Positions 1 through 7,933 of a stretch of DNA of 17,601 nt are shown one piece after another (the stretch's first letter is position 1; every line of letters begins with the position of its first letter). The notes beneath the pieces are model-generated. The model did no database searches and had not been told where the DNA came from. It saw only the letters and a program-made list of their open reading frames with translations. Both the position numbers and the translations under genes were made by a program. Source of the stretch: Dinochytrium kinnereticum (lineage: Eukaryota > Chytridiomycota > Chytridiomycetes > Chytridiales > Chytridiaceae); assembly GCA_027604005.1 (NCBI GenBank), contig JADGJT010000422.1, forward strand, positions 1 through 17,601, written 5' to 3'.

Positions 1-2424
1 TTCGTACGCCTCACTACCCCACCTGCCCGTAGAAGATCCCCAGCAGTCTCACTAAGTGCGTAGAATCGCTGCTCTGTCCTTTCCATCTGGATATTATATG
101 CAGCTCCGGCCGAAAGAGCAATCAGGAGGAGGGCAAAGAGATATACACCACCGCTTGCCTTCAAAGCAAACTTGGAGATGAAGGACATGATAAGAAAGAT
201 GACAGATTCGATTAGGTAAAGATCCATCGTGAGAACACAGGGGCCGCAAGAATTGAATATACTGTTGGCTAGAAATCTATTTTGTTGAGAGTTTATAAAA
301 GAGAATTGCTTACGCGTTCATTATAATGCTTGTTGAGTCACCCGGATTCCAGGAATATATGAGAAAGGATAAAAATCTTAGTTTTCGAGTTAGATTCGGC
401 AGTCAGGTATGAAACAGACTTACATATAGCCCTTTATCATGTATTGTTTTTTGATTTTTCGACAGATAGAATAGTTAACAGTTTAAAAGGAAAGGAATTA
501 TCGTACCAAACCCCGGCATGTCTGCGAAACCATCAATAGCACCTGCGCAAGGATAGGGTTTTTTGATATAAATGGAGCAAAGCTCAGTATCGCAGTCAAC
601 GCAACCCATCCAGATATTGCAAGACGAACATTTCGAATGGTGATGCCTTTCTGGCCACAAAGGCTAGGAGATGTCCTTATCTCGGAAGATTCTTGACAAT
701 AGCTGAAATCAGTCTATTAGATGGAAGATAAGTAAAAGGAGTACCTGATGCCATCTATAAATGCACTGATTAGGTCCGAGAACATTTCTATGAAAAGGTT
801 GATGCGACACTGCCATATAAACTGCTGATGCCTCCATTCATGGTAAGAGCGAAGCAGATGTGGGTCGTCTAATGATACTAGTATCTTAGTCTTGAAAAAG
901 CGCCAACATCTTTCTCGAACCGGCACATGGCTGGAGACTTCTCTATTAACATCTTTACAACTCTGAGGCTTGCAACTTTCTGTTTTCTCACTTCCATTTT
1001 CTGTCATCAGACGAAATATTTCTGAAACGGTCATTGCCGTAATTCTTGACAAAGGAATATCTTTTATCTTTGAAATAATCCTTTCAAGCTGAAATATTCG
1101 GCGGTCTCTAAACTCTCTGTTTCTAATCTGAAAGAGTGCGGACAAAGCCCTAAAATATTTGTTTGTTACAGGGTTTTGAGTGATAGCTATTAAAGGCTTA
1201 CACTAGGCCATAAAATGAGGGTATTGATGTGAGCTCAATAGGGTTGGAAACTGGTATCTCATAGGATATTGCAAGCCTAATGAGAAGATAGACACAAATT
1301 AATAACATGCTAAGGACTAAAAGTTTACCATGGGCCAATAGTAGCCATCGCCCCAATAACCAACCCAGCAGAAACACTAGGAATCTATGTTAGATACCAC
1401 TTCAGTTATGGGTGCGACACACCTCTGAGATACCAAGCAAATAGTAAAATAGATTATTGCTACATAAGTCGCCCCAATGTGAGGTTCAAATACTGTCCCG
1501 TTCGAAGCTTGGACAGATTTAACCTGGAATGGCAGTTGAGATTCAAAACCATGTGTATGATACCTTCGCGGGAACGCTCATCCAGAAATATAAAGTGCCA
1601 ATAACTTGCAAGAGCATCATGGCTATTGATGTTAATGGCTTCTGTAGTCGTTCAAGCTGATTTAAGGGGAGATATCGAAGAAGAAGTGCGAAGAGGGCAG
1701 TGATGAAGAACATTGAAAAATAATATGAATTCTCTTATAAAATTGTTAGGAGTTTTGGTGTATGTTAAGGATTCTAGGAGTAGACTTTTCATCTTACCTT
1801 CAATAACTTTCTTAGATACAGCAGTGACCATAATTCCATACACTGCAGATGAAGCAGTGATCATTACAAGGCATATCATATTCATATGCCTCGACTTGCG
1901 ATTGCTGTTCACCTAATCGAGATAAGCAGACTGGTAATGAATCACGTAATGAAATGTGGAGGCCCTCTGAAGCGACTCACCAAAAAGTCCCGCTCAAGCT
2001 CTGCGTTCGAGAAAAATACTAGCCATCGATTAACCGCGTCTTTCTCCAAATACTCATTTAAGTCAACCCCAGTTCTCCCAAGGACCTTTCCGCCTCTCCC
2101 AGCCGTTAGGTCTCTTCCATCTACCCAAGCCTTAATCCTACAAACACCTTCAGAGATTTCCACACCAGCTGTCCCCGCCATATTCGTCATCATGTTTGCC
2201 ATTTTCATGGTCGACGCGCTCCTTTTGCTTCGGGACATTGTTCGCTCGGGAATAGGACTTAGAGGCGGAAGAGAAGGACCAGGTGGAAGGCCGGAAATGT
2301 CATCGTCCTCGGCTGAAGAGGGGCATGATTCTGGTTGGGGGCTTTGAGGTGTGATGCTGTTTAACCTTTCAGTTTCGAAGGTGAGAGAATGGGTCCCATG
2401 ATACGCTGGGAGGCCATTGCTCAT
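1..2424 (-). CDS. Polytopic membrane protein, copy A (3' end beyond window; cyclase membrane-module-like)
   Basis: Family not firmly recognised. Exon model (minus strand): 2424-1981, 1912-1798, 1733-1564, 1523-1423, 1376-1329, 1276-1202, 1149-745, 702-507, 431-424 (8-nt microexon), 376-314, 276 to beyond the edge; at least 633 residues. ATG 2424 follows an in-frame TGA. Residues about 1-148 are a Ser/Pro-rich, probably cytosolic tail ending LERDFL. Six hydrophobic segments follow, then a charged helix (RNREFRDRRIFQLERI), a linker of about 90 residues, a second block starting near CRINLF with about six more segments, and a second charged helix (QMERTEQRFYAL). This 6TM-helix-6TM-helix plan resembles membrane adenylyl cyclases; the linker is too short for a catalytic domain. 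It is a tandem paralogue of the gene at 2663-5648, with 101-, 48-, 75-, 196-, 8- and 63-nt exons of equal length. What follows the last helix lies outside the window. Confidence 0.72.
424..431 (-). other. 8-nt microexon of membrane protein copy A
   Basis: GGCTATAT lies between an AAAG acceptor and a GTAAGT donor, with the same length, phases (0 in, 2 out) and encoded Gly-Tyr as the microexon of copy B at 3126-3133. The flanking exons 702-507 and 376-314 also match copy B in length. Confidence 0.8.
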
Positions 2425-2662
2425 TACTGCAATTCACGAGGTCCTCCAATTTCAATATATCTTTCAAATTGGAAATTGGTTCACTGGAGCGTGTAAATCT
2501 CTACCAGCACTACGAATTCAAGTAACTGTTTCAAAACGGTACAGGATTTACAGGAATCTAATGCAAGCAGAACGTGATTATTTTTTGCTTGTACGTATGA
2601 TATGTTTTAGTTTTATGCCATCCTCTATTATGCGGTCCAGCCGCTTCTCCAAATCTCAACAT
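2425..2662. other. Short intergenic spacer between membrane protein copies B and A
   Basis: It lies between the stop of copy B and the ATG of copy A. I see no exon, and no room for a catalytic domain. It contains an inverted repeat with a TATA-like core (2446-2472), listed separately. Confidence 0.6.
2446..2472 (-). promoter_or_regulatory. CCAATTT/AAATTGG inverted repeat upstream of copy A
   Basis: Perfect 7-bp arms at 2446-2452 and 2466-2472 flank an AT-rich centre with ATATAT. A third AAATTGG copy follows at 2473-2479. It sits 22-55 bp upstream of the copy A start codon. A promoter role is inferred from position only. Confidence 0.3.
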
Positions 2663-5648
2663 CTAAACTTTCAATTGGGTCGCTTTCATTACATCCCCAG
2701 CAAACCATTCAGCGGTTTCCCCTAACACAAAATACCTCTGTTGATTCCTTTCCATAGACACGTTGTAAGCGGCACCGCAAGGAATCGCTGTAAGCAGGAA
2801 TGTGAACAGATAAGCTCCTCCCTTAACCCCTATCAGCTTCCCAGCAACAGCGCCTAAAAAAAGGAAGAGGGATTCGATGTAGAACTTCTCCATTTGCAAC
2901 ATGCAAGGGCCAATTGATATGAATATGCTGTTGATCAGGACGCTGAATTGAGTAAGTTTGAAGTTATGCCGAAATAATCGAGCCTACGCGTTCATAAGAA
3001 TGCTACTGCCGTCGAGTTGGCTCCAGTTTATGATTACGTAGAATAAGGCACTAGAATGGTGAAAACGTTAAGATATTAATATTATTGCATTTCAATAAAG
3101 CAATTTTGAGGGAGAATTAACTTACGTATATCCCTACGAGTCAATTATGCCCATAAAAAAAAAGGACGAAAGAGAGGAGGGGGATAGATATCAATAGATA
3201 CTTTCAACAGATACGAAAGGCTTTACCAGGCCAGCGTAAACGAAGAATAAAAATGGTTAAGTGCTCACCAAACCTCTCAAAGTCTGCGATACCATCAAAA
3301 CTGACTGTGACTTACTCGGGCTAAGGGAAATCCAAGGGACAAAACTGGCAATAGAGGCCAAAAGCAGCATCCCGGCGATCCCCAGCCTTATGTTCCGAAT
3401 AATAATTCCACGTCTCCCACACAGGCTTGGCGATTGGCCCATCTCGCTATTGGGGTTGCAGTAGCTTTACAAGCATTAGAAATATCTCATGCATATGATG
3501 ATTGATTGTACCTTACACCGTCCAGGAAGGCGCTAGTGATATCTGATATAAAGAGAACAAATATGTTTATTCGGCAAGGCGCTAGAAAGTTTGTATGCCG
3601 CCACTTGCTATACCTCTCCCTTAGGTCAGATGGCTCTAACATTGCTAATAGGGAGCTTCGGATGAATACTTGGATCCGGAAAAAAAGTGCCTCTGATTCC
3701 TTCTTAGGCTTTTCACTTTGTATCCCGGGGATTGCGTCCGAAGCACGGAAAATAGAATGGCTTAAGCCCCCAATATTAGGAAATACTTCGGTTGAGATTT
3801 GGGTCTTGCAGACTTGGTATGTTTTTGGGATCATGTGTAGTTGCCTAGTGCTCATGGATATGATTTGGTCCATCGGGATGGTAGCATTCAGGCTTATGAA
3901 CTTTTCGAGAAGAAATATATGGCGTGCCGTTATTTCTTGGTTTCGAAGCTGTATGAGGGCAGAGAGGGCTCTGGAGGGAAAGTGGGCGAGGTAGAATATA
4001 AGGAGCGCTGTATTATTAAAGTGTTTAAGGAATGACCTTGACTTTTAACTTACACGAATCCGTAGAAAATCGGTATGGAAGTCACGTTCTGCGGTTTGTC
4101 TACGTGAGCATATAAGGTAAAGAAAAGCCTGGAGATCGGTAACTTAGGTACTACGAGAAGAGAAGATAAAAATCCATTAACACCTACCATGGGAATATAA
4201 CGGTGACTAAGGCCTTAAATACGCCGAAAAGAAAGCTACGTTATAATAAGCATTTTTCTGAATGTCATTGCGACGACGAGCTTGAAAGAGTTGATTGACA
4301 GGAGTGGTTAAAATACATACCCTTTCGATAGCAAGCATATTCCTCCATAAACCATCAAAACAAATGATGCAGAGATGAAAGTCTCGAAGAAGCTATCCGG
4401 AAATAATCTTTTGAGCTCTTTCTTTAATGATTAAATAAATAGGGAAGAATTAAGCTTTTTGCAAAGCATATTATTCAGATAGATAATAGATAACTGTGAG
4501 ATGTACCTTTTCAGGTACAAGCATTGATGCCCATATCAATGTTTGTATGTAGACGGTGATGATTGCGCATGACGCCAGATACCTCTGTACTTTATCCTTT
4601 ATCCTTTGAGGAAGAATGTATTTGACGAGTATAGAGTAGATGCTAAGTGTCGCAACAGCAGTAGATTGGTAGATGATGTCTGTTGTTTGAAATAGGGGTT
4701 AAACACGGTCATGGATCAAGTTCGACGAAAACCAGTTAGGTGTTTCATCTAAAGACAGACACGACAAAGATATCTTCGCACCGATAACTTTAAAGTTCAC
4801 CGCGATAGAAACAACCGCCGAATAAAGAATGAATGAAAAAATCATGACACTAAAAGTTAAGAGATTGGACTGCTCCGACTTTCGATTGTAATATAACTGT
4901 TTGTAAGTGTTAGAGAACCTGTACTTTTTTTGGAACAGCTATCTTTCGCTGCACTTCATTTAACCAGAGTGCTCAGCATGGGTTGGATTGCAAAAAGCAA
5001 TAAAGGGCTTGCCTGAAATTCTTTTTCTAAGGCCCTATCTACGAATTCCGAAATCCAAAAGCTTATGGAGAAGTCTCTAACCCATCTAGCCACAATCTTA
5101 CTCCCTTCCTTTCTCACATTCCTCATCAAGTCGTCTTCACCAGCTTTATGAATCTCGTGCCTACCGATAATTGTTTTGACTCTGTTGACTCCTTTTACGA
5201 GCGTGCCTATGCTTTTGTTGTAAGAGTCCGTTGCCACTGAATCCGACCGATGCTTGCATGTCAAATCATTTTGGGGCAGATAAAGACTAACGGTGAAGTT
5301 GTTGGATTGATTTAAGTTGCTGATAGATGTTGCACTTGGTCTAACTTCGTCGACGATGGGGCCTTGCGATAATATGGAGTCTGATGCAGCCATTTCATGC
5401 CTCGACACCACTGGCTTCCTACCCCACGTGACTGTCCTGGCTGGCGTATCCTCTCGCGATAAATTCTCTCTCAGAGTCGGTATCGATTGGTGGTCGAGTT
5501 CAATAATTGGGAGCAATTCCAAATCATCACTGACTCTCTCACTGGTCATCTGCAATGGCATGGCCTGCTCACTTGACACCGAAGGCCGTTGAATATTGGG
5601 CTTGGTGTCTGGCCATACTCGTCCTCTGTTTCCGATGGCTTCCTTCAT
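2663..5648 (-). CDS. Polytopic membrane protein, copy B (complete, 717 aa; 2 x 6 TM, no catalytic domain seen)
   Basis: Exons (minus): 5648-5013, 4896-4782, 4679-4507, 4421-4321, 4235-4188, 4128-4054, 3970-3512, 3464-3269, 3133-3126, 3050-2988, 2942-2663; total 2154 nt, closing in frame at TAG. Start ATG 5648 is the first after an in-frame TGA; a further 5' exon cannot be excluded. Residues 1-212 are a polar, Ser-rich tail ending ALEKEFQ. Block 1 has about six membrane segments, an NVT glycosylation motif in the loop before segment 6, then RNQEITARHIFLLEKF. A linker of about 110 residues leads to LRERYSKWRH and block 2, whose first loop carries two cysteines (SYC and SLCG), ending at SMERNQQRYFVLGETAEW. 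The two blocks look like an internal duplication. The reading ends about 14 residues after the last helix, leaving no room for a cyclase before gene A. Function unknown; a truncated receptor cyclase is an alternative. Confidence 0.75.
3126..3133 (-). other. 8-nt microexon of membrane protein copy B
   Basis: GGATATAC lies between a TAG acceptor and a GTAAGT donor. It enters in phase 0 and leaves in phase 2, encoding Gly-Tyr plus two bases of Thr, inside the third membrane segment of block 2. Without it, the flanking exons 3464-3269 and 3050-2988 do not join in frame. Confidence 0.8.
4897..5012 (-). other. Probable GC-AG intron with an in-frame alternative GT donor (copy B)
   Basis: Aligning the copies (ALEKEFQ then LYYNRKS in B; ELERDFL then VNSNRKS in A) puts the donor after CAG at 5013, where the intron begins GCAAGC. 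A CTCTAAC branch-like site and CAG acceptor precede 4896. A second donor, GTTAAA, lies 48 nt further on, at 4964. Its use would add 16 mostly hydrophobic residues without shifting frame. Confidence 0.6.
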
Positions 5649-6314
5649 GTGATGCTTCGGGCTATTCACCGTGCTGTGTTGGACTGATCAACGGGAGTCA
5701 AATATAGTATGTGGAAATCTTCATCTTTCATCTTCAAATGAAACTTGGGCAAAAGGAATTGCAACCCACTCATTGGTGAGAGGGTATACTGTGGTTCAGA
5801 GGACTGAATCGAGGGTTCTATTTTAGTGCCTGCACGATGCATTTTGTAATTATCCCTCTGTTGGATCTTGGAGAATCTTTGGGGATTGAAACATACTCTT
5901 AATCCTAAACACTTACATTTAAGCTCTATTTAATGAAGATTCTCAGCAGCACTAGAACTAAATAAACATATTATGTATAGTGCAAACGTTATGGGCTACT
6001 AGCACTGAGAGTAATCTAGCCCTGATTGACCAGCGAAAGGATGCTTGACATTGCACCATGTGTGTGCCAGGGAACACCGCCTAGTCATCCGCTCGTCCCT
6101 CTTCAGCACCGTCAGCTTGTGATTAGGGTGCAATCCTGTCCATAGGCTGGGCATTGGCATAATCTTCCTCAGTCTTTTCAATGGGAGGCGCAGAAATGTA
6201 ATGCAATATACATGAAGTAATACTATGGGACTCTGAAACACGTGATTTCCTTGGAAAACTGAAAATTGCACTTTGATCTCGTCACCGTTTCCTTTCCTTC
6301 CAGACTCTATCGAA
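5649..6314. other. Gene-free divergent intergenic region
   Basis: Between the start of membrane protein copy B (minus) and the start of the first QCR8-like gene (plus). I found no coding exon, tRNA or repeat. It presumably holds both promoters. The only motif I can name is the CACGTG element at 6239-6246, near the QCR8 side. Confidence 0.6.
6239..6246 (-). promoter_or_regulatory. CACGTG (Cbf1/CPF1-type) site upstream of QCR8-like gene 1
   Basis: The minus strand reads ATCACGTG, an exact match to the yeast CPF1/Cbf1 consensus RTCACRTG, 69 bp upstream of the QCR8-like ATG. In Saccharomyces cerevisiae, CPF1 together with ABF1 is known to act at the QCR8 promoter. Function here is inferred from motif and position. 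Confidence 0.4.
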
Positions 6315-7112
6315 ATGGCTGGCGGGTATGTCATCCTATCACAGCCCCGTCAACTGCTTGTCTTTTGCGGCTTCATCCCGAGGAATAGGAAGGGAGAGAG
6401 CCTTGCGGCGGATGAGCCATGTAGTAAGGGGAGGAGAGGGAATCTTGAAAATTGGCTGGATCATGATTAAGGACGTTCGCATATGTGTGTGGGATGGAGG
6501 ATCTTCAAAGAAGGTCCTTTGGCTCGTTTTCTGTTGATGGTGCGTACAGAGGAGGTAATGGCTGGAAAGATCTCAAGATTGGGCGAAGTGGAACAGGCTT
6601 TATATTTTGGATAATGTAATGGGAAGCCCAGCGATACCGAGGGATATTGGCATCAAATGTCCATAGAAACGCCCCCTTTCGTTTCGTCTTTACTCGTTTA
6701 CTTATAGTCCTGCAGCAAGTGGGGCAACCACATCAAGCAGGTCGGGTTCTACGAGTATGGCCTCTCCCCGTTCCACCAGCGTCTCTTTGCCGGTTTCTTC
6801 ACCGTCGGCGGGAAGAAGTTTGTTGGAAGGATGGGAAAGAACTTGATGTACATCGTTCCTCCCATGCTATTCTTCTACTCGGTCGCTTCGTACGCGGACA
6901 AGAAGGTTTGTCTTTTTCCTTATGTTTTTTTTGTCCACAATTTGCGTTTGTCCACTTGCAAATGCGAGCTCGCTTCCATCCCACTTCATACAGTTTCTTC
7001 TCTTTATGAATTATAACCCTAACCGGTGCTGGGTTCCTCCCTCTTTTAGTTTGAGTTTTATAACAGGAAGGAGTACCTGATGTCGGACGCTGCTAAGGAA
7101 GCCGGCCACTAA
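6315..7112 (+). CDS. QCR8: Cytochrome b-c1 complex subunit 8, paralogue 1
   Basis: Small single-helix subunit of respiratory complex III (ubiquinol:cytochrome c reductase) in the mitochondrial inner membrane, where it supports cytochrome b. Exons 6315-6325, 6716-6905 and 7050-7112 give 87 residues, usual for the family. The first exon encodes only MAG and two bases of Gly, then a 390-nt GTATGT intron; this start gives MAGGKWGNHIKQV. The family core GFYEYGLSPFHQRLF is clear, followed by IVPPMLFFYSVASYA as the membrane helix and a C-terminal NRKEYL. Intron 2 is phase 0, after ADKK, as in the second copy. Codons mostly end in C or G, suggesting high expression. A CACGTG element lies upstream and AATAAA lies 105 bp after the stop. 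The short first exon is the least certain part. Confidence 0.88.
6326..6715 (+). other. 390-nt first intron of QCR8 paralogue 1
   Basis: GTATGT donor and TGCAG acceptor; it interrupts codon 4 in phase 2. It is much longer than any other intron in the window (37-135 nt). I see no convincing exon or snoRNA inside; short open stretches are not conserved-looking. Confidence 0.6.
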
Positions 7113-7414
7113 TTCGCGTGATTTCACGCCTGCCTGTTCCCTATGTTTTATCGCCAAGCGTATCTCAAACGCATAATCTGTCCCCCAAAACACTCGTTCT
7201 TCTTCACTTTTCCTCAAATAAATTCTATACCGTTTCTGAAACAAAAGGCCCTCATAGATATCGTTGCATTTGCCTTTTTTTTCCTTTTGCTACTTTCGTT
7301 CGCACAGGCACGCTACATTATCTGACCTTGTCGCATTGTCACCCACGGGAGAAGTTTATAGGAGAGTTCATTGTTACTTTTTTTTACACATCAACATGCC
7401 GCCCCCTTTAAAAA
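7113..7414. other. Spacer between the two QCR8 paralogues
   Basis: Holds the 3' end of paralogue 1, including AATAAA at 7217-7222, and the presumed promoter of paralogue 2. A 14-bp palindrome (GCGTGA TT TCACGC, 7116-7129) begins 4 bp after the first stop. Pyrimidine-rich sequence follows. No gene seen. Confidence 0.5.
7217..7222 (+). terminator. Poly(A) signal AATAAA of QCR8 paralogue 1
   Basis: Exact AATAAA 105 bp downstream of the stop codon at 7110-7112. Confidence 0.5.
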
Positions 7415-7734
7415 ATGGTCACCAGCAAATGGTGGGGCAGCCACATTCAGCAAGAGGGCTTCTACGAGTACGGCCTCTCCCCATTCAAACAGCGCCTTTT
7501 TGTCGGATTTTTTACGGAAGGCGGGAAGAACTTTGTCAACAGGATGGGGAGGAACTTGATGTTTATAGTGCCGCCCTTTTTAGCGTTTTACGGCTTGGCG
7601 TGTTACGCTGATTCCAAGGTTTGTGAAGGTTTAACGTTGAGAAGATTCAGTTCTAACGTTTGGTGAAGTATGAGTATTACAATCGAAAAGTGTATTTGTT
7701 GGGGGAGGGAAAGACAGCAGCCGGAAAGCATTGA
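7415..7734 (+). CDS. QCR8: Cytochrome b-c1 complex subunit 8, paralogue 2
   Basis: Second QCR8-like gene, 302 bp after the first. Exons 7415-7618 and 7669-7734 give 89 residues. It starts MVTSKWWGSHIQQ, then GFYEYGLSPFKQRLF, nearly identical to paralogue 1, then IVPPFLAFYGLACYA as the membrane helix and NRKVYL near the C-terminus. The 50-nt intron has a TTCTAAC branch-like site, an AAG acceptor, and the same phase-0 position as intron 2 of paralogue 1. There is no separate first exon in this model. However, CCAG before CAAATGG is placed exactly like the CAG acceptor of paralogue 1, so an undetected upstream exon, or loss of the intron with recruitment of its 3' end as coding sequence, is possible. 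Codon use is less C-ending than in paralogue 1. Role: alternative complex III subunit, perhaps stage-specific (inference). Confidence 0.85.
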
Positions 7735-7933
7735 GAAACGAATTTATGTGAGAGAACTCTTCGGGTTTGATTGAGGGTTTGATAACGAGCGTCGTAGGAA
7801 TACACATGCGGGTTGCAATAAACGTTTTATTTTTTATGGGAAAATGACCCCCAATGGGCCGAAAGCACCACGAAAAAGTGGGTGGATAAATAAAAAGATG
7901 GCAACAAAACGATACTCTTGCGCTGGGAATCAA
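7735..7933. other. Convergent 3' region between QCR8 paralogue 2 and SDA1
   Basis: 199 bp between two convergent stop codons. Contains the inverted poly(A)-signal pair at 7817-7831; otherwise no feature seen. Confidence 0.6.
7817..7831. terminator. Bidirectional poly(A) signal AATAAA-CG-TTTTATT
   Basis: The plus strand carries AATAAA at 7817-7822, 83 bp past the QCR8 paralogue 2 stop. Two bases later, the complement gives AATAAAA on the minus strand (7831-7825), about 105 bp past the SDA1 stop. The near-palindrome could serve both convergent transcripts. Confidence 0.5.

Noticed and set aside
1886..2347. 153-residue open frame on the plus strand
   Set aside because: It is antisense to exon 1 of membrane protein copy A, whose frame, donor site and paralogue alignment are coherent. 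The plus-strand frame has no recognisable domain.
3506..3994. 162-residue plus-strand open frame
   Set aside because: Antisense to the 459-nt exon of copy B, which aligns with the matching exon of copy A.
5425..5432. Second CACGTG (GTCACGTG on the minus strand)
   Set aside because: It lies inside coding exon 1 of copy B, so regulatory meaning is doubtful.
5999..6334. 111-residue open frame on the minus strand in the divergent promoter
   Set aside because: Low-complexity, no conserved motif, and it overlaps the start of QCR8 paralogue 1 on the opposite strand; probably chance.
6326..6715. Possible snoRNA in the long QCR8 intron
   Set aside because: No convincing paired C and D boxes or H/ACA layout was seen.
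7116..7129. GCGTGA-TT-TCACGC palindrome taken as a terminator hairpin
   Set aside because: A 2-nt loop cannot fold as a stable hairpin at full stem length, and a rho-independent style terminator is not expected in a nuclear gene.
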